Of a stretch of DNA of 15,793 bases, positions 1-5,842 are shown piece after piece. Position numbers and translations under genes: made by a program. The stretch comes from JAJPXC01 sp964562375 (GTDB lineage Bacteria; Bacteroidota; Bacteroidia; Bacteroidales; Muribaculaceae), in the NCBI GenBank assembly GCA_964562375.1, contig CAZLSW010000072.1, positions 1 through 15,793 of the forward strand. The letters run 5' to 3'. The notes below the pieces were generated by a model. The model searched no databases. It saw nothing but the letters and a program-made list of their open reading frames with translations, and was not told the origin of the DNA. Positions within the stretch are counted from its first letter, which is position 1; each line of letters begins with the position of its first letter.

Positions 1-159
1 AAGATTGTGCAGGGTATGCTTGAGGCTCACGGTATCCAAACCGTATTGTCGGACCAGAATAACCCCTATGTCCCCGTTTTCGGTGGGGTTTACCTTATGG
101 TGAGCGAAGATGATTATCAGCGCGCCCGGCAGCTCTTGGATGAGCATCACGACGCTTAA
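1..159 (+). CDS. DUF2007 family protein, 3' part only
   Basis: The window opens inside this gene; 52 codons and a TAA stop remain. The visible part (GIQTVLSDQ, VFGGVYLMVSEDDYQRA, ending in LLDEHHDA) matches the end of the small DUF2007 family, sometimes called putative prokaryotic signal-transducing protein: a glycine pair, then a hydrophobic strand, then a helix with the pattern (D/E)DxxxA. Members are usually 70-100 residues, so roughly a third to a half is missing upstream. Its biochemical role is not established. The carbonic anhydrase start lies 12 bases after the stop, so the two are probably cotranscribed. Confidence 0.75.
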   Translation, partial: KIVQGMLEAHGIQTVLSDQNNPYVPVFGGVYLMVSEDDYQRARQLLDEHHDA

Positions 160-171
160 AACTCTTGCGAC

Positions 172-711
172 ATGATAGACGAAATATTACGACATAACAA
201 AGAATTTGTGGCCAGAAAAGGCTACGAGCGTTTCCTCACTTCCAAATACCCCGACAAGAAGATTGCCATTGTGACCTGTATGGACACTCGATTGGTGGAG
301 TTGCTACCGGCGGCTTTGGGGATACGCAACGGCGACGTAAAGATGATAAAGAACGCGGGTGGCACGATTACCAATCCGTTCGACTCAACCGTGCGCTCGT
401 TATTGGTGGCCGTTTATGAGCTTGGGGTCAACGAGATCATGATCATTGGCCATACGGGCTGTGGAGTGCAAGGAATGGATCCGGCCGAGATGCTGCATCT
501 AATGAAGGAGCGTGGGGTTGACGACGAGCATATCCAATTGATGCGACACTGTGGCATCGATCTCGACACATGGTTGCGAGGTTTCACCGACACCTCGGCG
601 GCTGTCCTGGAGACTGTCGACTTGGTGAAAAACCATCCCCTGATGCCCCGCGACATACGCGTGGCCGGTTACATCATGGATTCGGAAACCGGCGAACTGC
701 AAATCCTCTAA
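172..711 (+). CDS. beta-class carbonic anhydrase
   Basis: Zinc enzyme interconverting CO2 and bicarbonate in the cytoplasm, supplying bicarbonate to carboxylases and helping pH balance. The 179-residue protein has the beta-class signature: TCMDTR with zinc ligand C36, and D38/R40 forming the catalytic dyad, followed by GHTGCG with ligands H94 and C97. NAGG at 61-64 is also a family feature. Length suits the short beta-CA subgroup of many anaerobes and Gram-positives. The ATG is the only sensible start: it is 12 bases after the upstream stop, and homology begins almost at once (ILRHNKEFV). A lipoprotein gene begins 24 bases downstream, so a small operon is likely. No residue needed for zinc binding is missing. 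The gene name can or cynT is not given because subgroup assignment needs an alignment. Confidence 0.93.
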   Translation: MIDEILRHNKEFVARKGYERFLTSKYPDKKIAIVTCMDTRLVELLPAALGIRNGDVKMIKNAGGTITNPFDSTVRSLLVAVYELGVNEIMIIGHTGCGVQGMDPAEMLHLMKERGVDDEHIQLMRHCGIDLDTWLRGFTDTSAAVLETVDLVKNHPLMPRDIRVAGYIMDSETGELQIL

Positions 712-735
712 CTTCAACCTTATAATTTTAACGCC

Positions 736-1407
736 ATGAAACTTACCCGAACCATCACTTTTGCCACGCTGTCACTGGCGCTTGCATTCGTTGCCTGCGG
801 CGAATCATCATCCACATCGGCCGACGACGCCATGCTCTTTGGCCAAGTTCCAGCCATTGTGGCTAATTGTAACCAGCAAGTGAAACTCCTTCGCCAGGAG
901 TGGAAACACTGCAAATCGCCATCCACCAAATCAGAGATTCGAGAGAAAATCGAGCGCGTCCAAGCCGAGACCAACCAGGCTGTAGAGCAAGCAGCACCGC
1001 TATGGTCGGGTGTAACCATCGATATCACCTCCGACGGCCAATTCACAGTGGAAAGTCCCGTCACCGCCTCCTACGACAAGCTTTTCACGGATATGGAACC
1101 CCAGTACAACCTCTCGGGTCAAATCGTTGTGGCCAAGAATTATTTGGTCGATCTCGACCCATCGGTGCTGGATAGAAACCCCGATACCGGAACCAGTGTG
1201 CTGCTCGTCGGCCTCGATGAAAATGGCAATGAGGTGATTACCACCCAGATAGGCTTTGCCAAAATCGAGAAATTGAGCGAAACCAACGTCATCGTGCGTG
1301 CCGGCACCCCCGTGCGCATCGACCCCATTCACATGTCGGCCAAGAAAGCCGATAAATACTTGGAAATCAAAACGCTAAAGCTAAAGTTCTACAAATACAA
1401 CAAATAA
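736..1407 (+). CDS. predicted lipoprotein of unknown function
   Basis: A 223-residue protein with a classical lipoprotein signal peptide: positively charged start (MKLTR), a hydrophobic stretch, then a lipobox with C21 (AFVAC) as the predicted lipidated residue. The mature protein starts GESSSTSADD. Residues about 40-90 are probably a helical, charged segment (QQVKLLRQEW, STKSEIREKIERVQAE) and could form a short coiled coil. The remainder looks like a beta-rich domain (DITSDGQFTVES, SVLLVGLDENGNEVI). I do not recognise the family. It follows carbonic anhydrase by 24 bases in the same direction, with no promoter seen between. Expected to be anchored in the inner or outer membrane; which one cannot be read here. 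Confidence 0.8.
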   Translation: MKLTRTITFATLSLALAFVACGESSSTSADDAMLFGQVPAIVANCNQQVKLLRQEWKHCKSPSTKSEIREKIERVQAETNQAVEQAAPLWSGVTIDITSDGQFTVESPVTASYDKLFTDMEPQYNLSGQIVVAKNYLVDLDPSVLDRNPDTGTSVLLVGLDENGNEVITTQIGFAKIEKLSETNVIVRAGTPVRIDPIHMSAKKADKYLEIKTLKLKFYKYNK

Positions 1408-1466
1408 CCCACTCCACCCCCCCCACATCTCACGGACAGTAGCTCAAGCCATCATCCCTGATACAT

Positions 1467-1501
1467 AAACTGCTTGTAATCCCTTGGATTACAAGCAGTT
1501 T
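1467..1501 (-). terminator. hairpin after tRNA-Pro, possibly bidirectional
   Basis: Two perfect 16-base inverted arms (1467-1482 and 1486-1501) separated by a 3-base loop. It starts only three bases after the tRNA 3' end on the minus strand and also lies 60 bases after the lipoprotein gene on the plus strand, so it could stop both convergent transcripts. The T-run after it is short on both strands (TTT), which makes intrinsic termination likely but not certain; stabilising the tRNA precursor 3' end is an alternative. Confidence 0.7.
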
Positions 1502-1504
1502 CTG

Positions 1505-1578
1505 TCGGGGTGAGAAGACTCGAACTTCCGACCTCCACGTCCCGAACGTGGCGCGCTAACCAACTGTGCTACACCCCG
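1505..1578 (-). tRNA. tRNA-Pro (anticodon CGG)
   Basis: On the minus strand the 74-base sequence folds as a cloverleaf. The acceptor stem pairs CGGGGTG (1578-1572) with CACCCCG (1512-1506), with discriminator A at 1505. The D-loop contains AGTTGGTTAG, the anticodon arm is CCACG-TTCGGGA-CGTGG giving anticodon CGG, and the T arm contains GTTCGAGTC. The anticodon reads CCG proline codons. No CCA is encoded; the next bases are CAGA, so CCA must be added after transcription, as is common in this phylum. A strong promoter lies just upstream and a 16-bp hairpin just downstream, so it looks like a single-gene transcription unit. Confidence 0.95.
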
Positions 1579-1594
1579 AGTGGTTTTGCGGGGA

Positions 1595-1626
1595 CAAAGG
1601 TAGCGTTTTTTCGCGTAACACGCAAA
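1595..1626 (-). promoter_or_regulatory. promoter of tRNA-Pro
   Basis: Read on the minus strand: TTTG at 1626-1623, a spacer of exactly 20 bases, then TACCTTTG at 1602-1595. This is a full match to the Bacteroidetes sigma-ABfr consensus TTTG-N(19-21)-TAnnTTTG. The -7 box ends 16 bases before the mature tRNA 5' end, as expected for a short precursor leader. This is the clearest promoter in the window. Confidence 0.85.
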
Positions 1627-1642
1627 TTTTTGTGAATTTATG

Positions 1643-1697
1643 GAGGGTTTTTGCGCCTGGGTTGTGAAAACGAGGGTTTTTGCGCTTGGGTTGTGAA
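1643..1697 (+). repeat. two tandem 26-base repeats, period 29
   Basis: Copies at 1643-1668 and 1672-1697 share 25 of 26 bases (C at 1657 versus T at 1686), core GGGTTTTTGCGC then TGGGTTGTGAA, separated by 3 bases. They sit between the divergent tRNA-Pro promoter and the promoter of the recombinase-like/NusG-like gene. The function is unknown. They could be a binding site for a regulator or a simple local duplication. Two copies only, so not a CRISPR array. Confidence 0.75.
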
Positions 1698-1723
1698 TAT
1701 TGGTAGGTGGCCTCGGCGTTTTA

Positions 1724-1750
1724 TTGTTCGGCGAAAAAGTGCTATCTTTG
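1724..1750 (+). promoter_or_regulatory. promoter of the recombinase-like/NusG-like gene
   Basis: TATCTTTG at 1743-1750 is an exact TAnnTTTG -7 box. The nearest -33-like TTG is at 1724-1726, giving a 16-base spacer, shorter than the preferred 19-21, so the upstream element is weak. If real, transcription starts near 1755-1758. That puts the GTG at 1707 upstream of the message and favours a TTG start at 1767 or 1773. Confidence 0.55.
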
Positions 1751-1766
1751 TGGCCGAAAAAATATA

Positions 1767-3395
1767 TTGCAGTTGAGATTAACCGAGTTCATAGACGTGA
1801 GCCTGGGGCGCTTCGGCGACAAGGCGACGAGTAGGCGAAGCCGCGAGATGGCCAATCAGTGTAGGCGTTTTTTGGAGGCTTATGCTGAGGGCGTGGGGTG
1901 TACGCCCGATGTAATCGACTTGATTAATCCCGATTTTGTCAGGGGTTTTGGGGAGTGGCTCTACGAGACGAATTTGGCCGACCACGATGCTGGGATTATC
2001 GACAATTGGATGGAAACGTTCTGGCGAATCGCCCGCAGTGCCGTGCGTCTTGGCTACATTCCCAAGATTGACGTTGTGAGGGTTGTTCGCGAGGAGCTTG
2101 CCAAGAAGCATAAGGCTAAGACCGACAACAAGAAGGGTCGCGGCCCATATAATGTGAAGAGCGTGGATTTCAGGGTGGAGTGCCAAAAGGTGGTGCAGGC
2201 TATCTCGTTGCTTAACGCCAAGTCGAGCTCGTGTCTTGACAGCCGGGCCAAGAGCGCTTTGGTGTATATGTGCGGGCTTGCCTTGGGGGGCTTGGAATAT
2301 GAGGATATCATCAGGGTGGTGCTTCGCGCCGAGAAGGGGGAGGACGACCTGACGGAGATCAAGCTTTACATTCCTCGCTACGACATATCGGTGGGTTTTG
2401 AAGGGGTTCCGATGGTGTTGTGGAAGCTTTACCACGACCGGCAGAACGCTCGACCGGAGAGCGGTGAAATGTTGTTCCCCGAGCTGGGGCCCGAGGGGGC
2501 TCTCCAATTTCGAAATGACGTAGCCTCGTTTTGCGCTCAACACCGTATAGAGATGTTCCGATCCAAAAGCGTGTTCTGCGATTTCCTGTCGTTGGCGTTG
2601 AGCCAGGGGAAGTCGCAGGGTGACGTTATACGTATGGCGCAGCTTCGCGCGGTCGCCTCGCTGGATACGATTGACCTGTTGACCCTCCACAAGCTGATGC
2701 AAATCGATTTGGACCCTAGCGCGCTTCTGCAGGAGAATTGGCGCATTCTGAGGGTGTTCTCACAAAAGCTGAGGATAGAGACGGTGATGGAGAGTGTCGA
2801 CCGTCTGGCCAGCAACAGTAGGGCCCGTGGTGAGAAATGCCAGATCAAGCAGTTTGCGCCCATGGAAGAGGTTGTGAGCAAGCGCACGGGCCGTATGCAG
2901 CGACGCAAGGTGCCGGTGTTCGGCTATTATATATTTATCAAGAGTCGTCTTCCCGAAGCCGAGATGATTGAGCGCTCGCTCCCCGACGTGTCGTTTATGC
3001 GTCAAGTGGAGAACCGTCGCTTGATGGTGACGTTGACCAACCGCGAGATTCTACGACTGCGTACGTTCTTCAACGACACTCGCGGTGACGATTCGGAGGT
3101 CGACTTGGTTGACATCGATCAATGGCGCGCCGACCACGCGGCATCGCTCGATGAGGGCCAGCGCGTGCGTATCCTTCATGGCCCCTTCGCGGGCTACGAG
3201 GGCGTAGTGTATCAAATCAAGAGCGTGGCAGCCGATGATTCCCCCTCAACTAACAGCTCTCAACTCTCAACTCTCAACTCGCCGTCCACCACTCACCATT
3301 CCGTCGTCATCGTCCGCATCACCCCGATGTCCAATCTGTCGATTGTTACCCTGTCGGCGTCGGTCGACCCCCTCCACCTGCAGCTCATCCCGTAG
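1767..3395 (+). CDS. tyrosine-recombinase-like region fused to NusG-like (NGN + KOW) protein
   Basis: With the TTG start at 1767 the protein has 542 residues. The open frame runs back to a GTG at 1707, but a TATCTTTG promoter box at 1743-1750 lies inside that extension, and recognisable homology begins with LTEFIDVSLGRFG. Residues about 4-100 resemble the SAM-like core-binding domain of Bacteroidales tyrosine recombinases. About 150-260 resemble their catalytic domain, but at the place of the usual box I arginine (TGxR) the sequence reads ALGGLEYEDI with L176, and no clear HxxR or terminal tyrosine motif is seen, so it is probably not catalytic. Residues about 325-435 look like the NGN domain of NusG/UpxY proteins (WRILRVFSQK, QFAPMEEV, VPVFGYYIFIKSRL). 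About 462-540 look like a KOW domain (EGQRVRILHGPFAGYEGVV). A 7-base repeat encodes a Ser/Thr-rich insert inside the KOW region. NusG-like parts suggest action on elongating RNA polymerase. Domain calls are by eye, without profile search. It is transcribed alone and followed by a strong hairpin. Confidence 0.75.
   Translation: MQLRLTEFIDVSLGRFGDKATSRRSREMANQCRRFLEAYAEGVGCTPDVIDLINPDFVRGFGEWLYETNLADHDAGIIDNWMETFWRIARSAVRLGYIPKIDVVRVVREELAKKHKAKTDNKKGRGPYNVKSVDFRVECQKVVQAISLLNAKSSSCLDSRAKSALVYMCGLALGGLEYEDIIRVVLRAEKGEDDLTEIKLYIPRYDISVGFEGVPMVLWKLYHDRQNARPESGEMLFPELGPEGALQFRNDVASFCAQHRIEMFRSKSVFCDFLSLALSQGKSQGDVIRMAQLRAVASLDTIDLLTLHKLMQIDLDPSALLQENWRILRVFSQKLRIETVMESVDRLASNSRARGEKCQIKQFAPMEEVVSKRTGRMQRRKVPVFGYYIFIKSRLPEAEMIERSLPDVSFMRQVENRRLMVTLTNREILRLRTFFNDTRGDDSEVDLVDIDQWRADHAASLDEGQRVRILHGPFAGYEGVVYQIKSVAADDSPSTNSSQLSTLNSPSTTHHSVVIVRITPMSNLSIVTLSASVDPLHLQLIP
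3257..3280 (+). repeat. 7-base tandem repeat CTCTCAA (3 copies plus CTC) within the KOW region
   Basis: CTCTCAA occurs at 3257-3263, 3264-3270 and 3271-3277, followed by CTC. The unit is not a multiple of three, so gain or loss of one copy would shift the reading frame and replace the last KOW strands. It encodes part of a low-complexity segment (SSQLSTLNSPSTTHH) that a normal KOW domain does not have. Similar short CT/CA-rich runs occur between genes in Bacteroidales, so it may be an inserted intergenic-type sequence. Confidence 0.8.
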
Positions 3396-3402
3396 ATTAC
3401 AA

Positions 3403-3440
3403 AGGGGGTGGATTATGCATGACATGCATAATCGCCCCCT
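3403..3440 (+). terminator. terminator hairpin after the recombinase-like/NusG-like gene
   Basis: Arms AGGGGG..GATTATGCAT (3403-3420) and ATGCATAATC.CCCCCT (3424-3440) pair over 16 positions with a small bulge (TG opposite G) and a 3-base loop. It begins 8 bases after the stop codon. The downstream tract is C/T-rich (CTACTCTTC) rather than a pure T-run. From 3441 to 3664 the sequence is AT-rich, and I see no gene in it, only a 6-bp stem CTTTGC-GCA-GCAAAG near 3563-3577. Confidence 0.75.
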
Positions 3441-3664
3441 CTACTCTTCGACTAATGAACAACAATAAGTTAACTGCGATTCTAATAATATTTAAAGAGC
3501 TAACGATCTTATAATTTACACTAATGTTGATAGTGTTTCATTATGGAAATTCGTGTTAATTCTTTGCGCAGCAAAGCTTGATTCTTTAATGATAATATAA
3601 TCTTAATCGCTGAATTAGTGAATATTAGTGTTCGTGGTTTCTTGGATAACTTGCGAAACTTGAG

Positions 3665-4237
3665 CTATTTTATCATTTGCGTTGCCCACGACGAGGCTGC
3701 GGGAGCTCCACTATTTAGCAGACGTCCCTTTTCCCAGTTGATGTTGGGATAGAGTCGACGCAAGTCACGGACACTGCCGTCGATAGTCGACCCTCCCGAC
3801 GTAGCGAACGGGATCACTCGCTTGCCATCCAAATGCTGGCTCTCAATCCAAGAGTTCACTTGCCGAGGGGCCAAATCCCACCAAATGGGATAGCCTATGA
3901 AAATCACGTCATATTCCGACGCGTCAATCGTTTCTCCCCCGATTTGTGGACGGCATTCCGGGTCGTTCATCTCAACGGAGCTGCGACTCTGCCGGTCGTT
4001 CCAATTCAAATCAGCCGCGGTGTAGCGCGGTTGGGGGACGATCTCATAGAGGGTTCCTTCGGTTGTCTCGGCTATCGCCTTGGCAACCCTTTCCGTCGTG
4101 CCTGTGGCCGAAAAGTATGCCACAAGCACCTTGTCGCCTTGATTCATATCGTTTTGTTGATTGGTTACTTTTTCTGATTTGGCGCAGGAAACACCCATCA
4201 GCGCAAGGATTCCGATTATTATGCTTCTCAGATTCAT
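3665..4237 (-). CDS. flavodoxin family lipoprotein
   Basis: A 190-residue protein with a lipoprotein signal (MNLRSIIIGILALMGVSC, lipidated C18) and a flavodoxin fold. After strand VLVAYF comes the FMN phosphate loop SATGTT at 43-48, and later YDVIFIGYPIWWDLAPR, the second FMN-contact region typical of the Flavodoxin_4 type. Residues near the C-terminus (SGGSTIDGSVRDLRRLYP) fit the third loop. Flavodoxins carry electrons through FMN or act in quinone reduction; here the lipid anchor would place it outside the cytoplasm, where FMN would have to be delivered. ATG at 4237 gives the complete signal peptide. It is followed by non-coding AT-rich DNA and preceded by the SIMPL gene 147 bases upstream, so it is probably a separate transcription unit. 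Confidence 0.88.
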   Translation of the reverse strand: MNLRSIIIGILALMGVSCAKSEKVTNQQNDMNQGDKVLVAYFSATGTTERVAKAIAETTEGTLYEIVPQPRYTAADLNWNDRQSRSSVEMNDPECRPQIGGETIDASEYDVIFIGYPIWWDLAPRQVNSWIESQHLDGKRVIPFATSGGSTIDGSVRDLRRLYPNINWEKGRLLNSGAPAASSWATQMIK

Positions 4238-4256
4238 GGTTCAATTTGTTTTACCG

Positions 4257-4264
4257 CGAATATA
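4257..4264 (-). promoter_or_regulatory. possible -7 box of the flavodoxin gene
   Basis: On the minus strand TATATTCGCGGTAAAA appears 19 bases before the ATG. The same TATATTCGCG(A/G)TAAA string occurs upstream of the AAA-like gene at 5817, which supports a variant -7 box (TAnnTTCG). No convincing -33 TTG lies at the right distance here, so confidence is low. Confidence 0.35.
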
Positions 4265-4384
4265 AGATATTTATAACACGATTATGTTGCTATGCGGCTC
4301 AAATGTTGTTGGTTTCTACGTAGTCATATCGCAGGTAACTTTTTTCACGAGCTTAGAAATCCATCTTTCACTTTCTTCAGGGCT

Positions 4385-5095
4385 CTAATTTTCGAGATAG
4401 TAGGTGATCGAGTTGACCACACGCACATTTTTGATATAAGGGGTGTAAGGGTCGCGGTCCTCGACGCTGAACTGCCCTTGCTGGGCGGTCTTGATCTTGC
4501 CGAGCTTTGAGCCGCAATCGGCGGCGAACTTGTCAGCGGCCTCGCGGGCGGCCTTGGTGGCCTGTGCCACCATCTCCGGCTTGATGTCGTTGAGCGAGGT
4601 GAAGTTGTACTCAGTACGGTACTGGTAGTCACCGGCCACCACGGCTATTCCCTCTTTCATCAGGTCGGTCTGCTTCAGGATCAACTCGTTGACCTTCTGC
4701 ACTTGTGATGATGTAACGACCACGACGTTGGTCACGCGATAACGAGCGTCAATGCGGGTGGAGTTGTCATAAAGGTTGGCCACGCGGTCTTCCACCGAGG
4801 GAGGGTTAACGGAGATTTCCGCGTCGCTGATGCCGTTGGCTTTCAAGAACGCAACCACCTTGCCATTGGTGGCTTGGATGCGGCTGTAGAGCTCGGGCAG
4901 GTCGTTGCCCATCTCCTTGGTGACGATAGGCCATATCACTTGGTCGGCCTGCACCTCGCGCTCAGCGAGGCCGCGCACCGTCACAGCACGGTCGCGATGC
5001 GAGAAATTGTCAATACCGGCCTTGATGCAAAGCCCCAGTAGCAGAAGTCCGACGGCCACCAAGAGTGCCGGGACACATTTCATTATACCTTTCAT
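4385..5095 (-). CDS. SIMPL (DUF541) domain protein
   Basis: A 236-residue protein with an N-terminal hydrophobic segment (residues about 7-27) serving as a signal anchor or signal peptide, followed by a SIMPL/DUF541 domain over most of the remainder. Family traits visible: VTVRGLAEREVQAD near residue 38, the central VTNVVVVTSSQVQKVNELI, and the C-terminal ATKAAREAADKFAADCGSKLGKIKTA with the expected Ala-rich helix. These proteins lie in the periplasm or outer envelope; the function of the family (related to E. coli YggE, linked to oxidative stress) is poorly defined. Starts at ATG 5095 or at the in-frame ATG 5083 (MKCVPALL) are both possible. The stop of a small frame lies two bases upstream of the first ATG, and the 5' flank is made of gene relics, so its promoter may be a new or borrowed one. 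Confidence 0.87.
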   Translation of the reverse strand: MKGIMKCVPALLVAVGLLLLGLCIKAGIDNFSHRDRAVTVRGLAEREVQADQVIWPIVTKEMGNDLPELYSRIQATNGKVVAFLKANGISDAEISVNPPSVEDRVANLYDNSTRIDARYRVTNVVVVTSSQVQKVNELILKQTDLMKEGIAVVAGDYQYRTEYNFTSLNDIKPEMVAQATKAAREAADKFAADCGSKLGKIKTAQQGQFSVEDRDPYTPYIKNVRVVNSITYYLEN

Positions 5096-5119
5096 TTCAG
5101 AGATTTATTTGTTTTCCGA

Positions 5120-5290
5120 TTATGGTTTTAAGCAGTTGGAGATTCTCGGGACTGTTGGCCGCAAGTATCCCTGACACCCGCATTGCGCGTCGTGCCAGGC
5201 GAAATTGGCCGGTGCTCCTCCCAATTGCTTCCCCTCGGGGAGCATGTCCCAAAGGATCTCGCCCAATCCTATTACTAACAGCTTTCTCAT
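5120..5290 (-). pseudogene. fructokinase (PfkB family) N-terminal relic
   Basis: On the minus strand an ATG at 5290 opens a 56-codon frame whose first ~40 residues are plainly the start of a PfkB-family fructokinase: MRKLLVIGLGEILWDMLPEG, then KQLGGAPANFAWHDAQCG. This includes the conserved GEILWD strand and the GGAPANxA sugar-binding motif. After about residue 41 the frame no longer resembles the family and stops at 5120-5122. Intact fructokinases have about 290-300 residues, so about 85% is missing, including the ATP site and catalytic GAGD. The other frame over 5097-5175 (GILAANSPENLQLLK...) also looks coding-like and may be the tail of something else. Not expected to be functional. Confidence 0.8.
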
Positions 5291-5294
5291 ATCT

Positions 5295-5333
5295 GTTTAC
5301 TTTTACGTGCTTGATGTCGAAGATAAGAGAATC
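5295..5333 (-). pseudogene. FKBP-type prolyl isomerase C-terminal relic
   Basis: Thirteen codons on the minus strand read DSLIFDIKHVKVN, nearly the same as the last residues of the FKBP at 9880-10176 (NSTLIFDIKLVKIN), and the DNA matches closely (ATCTTCGACAT.AAG..CGTAAAA). The usual stop is missing; the frame runs on into the fructokinase relic. It overlaps the out-of-frame tail of the HD gene by about two bases at 5332-5333. The N-terminal ~90% of the FKBP is absent. Confidence 0.65.
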
Positions 5334-5648
5334 AATCTTCGGCATCTTGTAACAATTTTAAGGCTTGGCGATATTTCTCCCGGCGGGCAATATCTTTTTC
5401 AGTGGGGTGTGGGAGGCGTGTGGCGTAGAGATTTCATTGAGTTGCTCCAGTGTGTAGTCGGTATCCTCGACAACATCGTGAAGCAACGCCGCGGTGATGG
5501 CAACGTCGGTGCCGCCGTTCTTGGCGACTGTCATAGCCACTGTGAACGGATGGAGGAAGTAATCCTGTCCACCCTTATCCTTTTGCCCGGCGTGCGCGTT
5601 CTTGGCCAGAGCCATAGCCTTGATCACATAATCTGAAAGATATTCCAT
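5332..5648 (-). pseudogene. HD-domain hydrolase, internally deleted and frameshifted
   Basis: The minus-strand gene starts at ATG 5648 (MEYLSDYVIKAMALAKNAHA), within GQKDKGGQDYFLHPF and ALLHDVVEDT: these are the first histidine and the HD pair of the RelA/SpoT-type HD fold. The similarity ends at about residue 73 (TLEQLNE). From 5427 downward another frame reads YATRLPHPTEKDIARREK then YRQALKLLQDAED and stops at 5332-5334; this resembles the C-terminus of the same family (xxDxxRLPxPTEKDxxRxEKYxxAxxxL). So the middle, with the second metal-binding Asp, has been lost and the frame shifted. Taken as one open frame the remaining product has 96 residues ending in an unrelated 24-residue tail (5358). 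Intact homologues are about 140-200 residues. It has a good promoter, so a truncated protein may still be made. Confidence 0.75.
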
Positions 5649-5701
5649 AAATGGCAAACTCTTTGAAACCGACCCCTTGAACCTCTCAGGGTAAAGTTAC
5701 A

Positions 5702-5733
5702 CAAATTTACTGTTTTATTCTGAATAACGCAAA
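5702..5733 (-). promoter_or_regulatory. promoter of the broken HD hydrolase gene
   Basis: On the minus strand: TTTG at 5733-5730, spacer of 20 bases, TAAATTTG at 5709-5702, a full consensus match. The start codon ATG 5648 lies about 54 bases downstream. It is divergent from the promoter of the AAA-like gene; the 185-base intergenic stretch 5658-5842 contains only these two promoters as far as I can see. Confidence 0.75.
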
Positions 5734-5794
5734 ATGTTGAGATATTTTTAACCCTCGATTTTAACACCTGTAACAGAAATCCCGAATTCATGGG

Positions 5795-5824
5795 TTGTCA
5801 TTTGGATAAAAATGGTTATATTCG
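5795..5824 (+). promoter_or_regulatory. promoter of the AAA-like ATPase gene
   Basis: TTG at 5795-5797, 19-base spacer, TATATTCG at 5817-5824 (consensus TAnnTTTG with C for T at the seventh position). The ATG at 5843 follows 18 bases later, giving a short leader of about 10-14 bases. Confidence 0.6.
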
Positions 5825-5842
5825 CGATAAAGAATTATTACA

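Noticed and set aside
1417..1424. Run of eight C after the lipoprotein gene
   Set aside because: It lies after the stop codon at 1405-1407 and not between promoter elements, so a phase-variable role has no target here.
1643..1697. Possible CRISPR repeat pair
   Set aside because: Only two copies separated by three bases; there is no spacer of useful length and no cas gene in the window.
1779..2702. 307-codon open frame on the minus strand
   Set aside because: It lies opposite the recombinase-like/NusG-like gene, has no recognisable domain and no promoter, and its residue content (many His, Leu, Arg) is what the reverse of a coding strand gives.
3235..3468. 77-codon frame overlapping the end of the recombinase-like/NusG-like gene
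   Set aside because: Not a separate gene: it lacks a start signal and runs through the terminator. It matters only as the frame reached if the 7-base repeat changes length.
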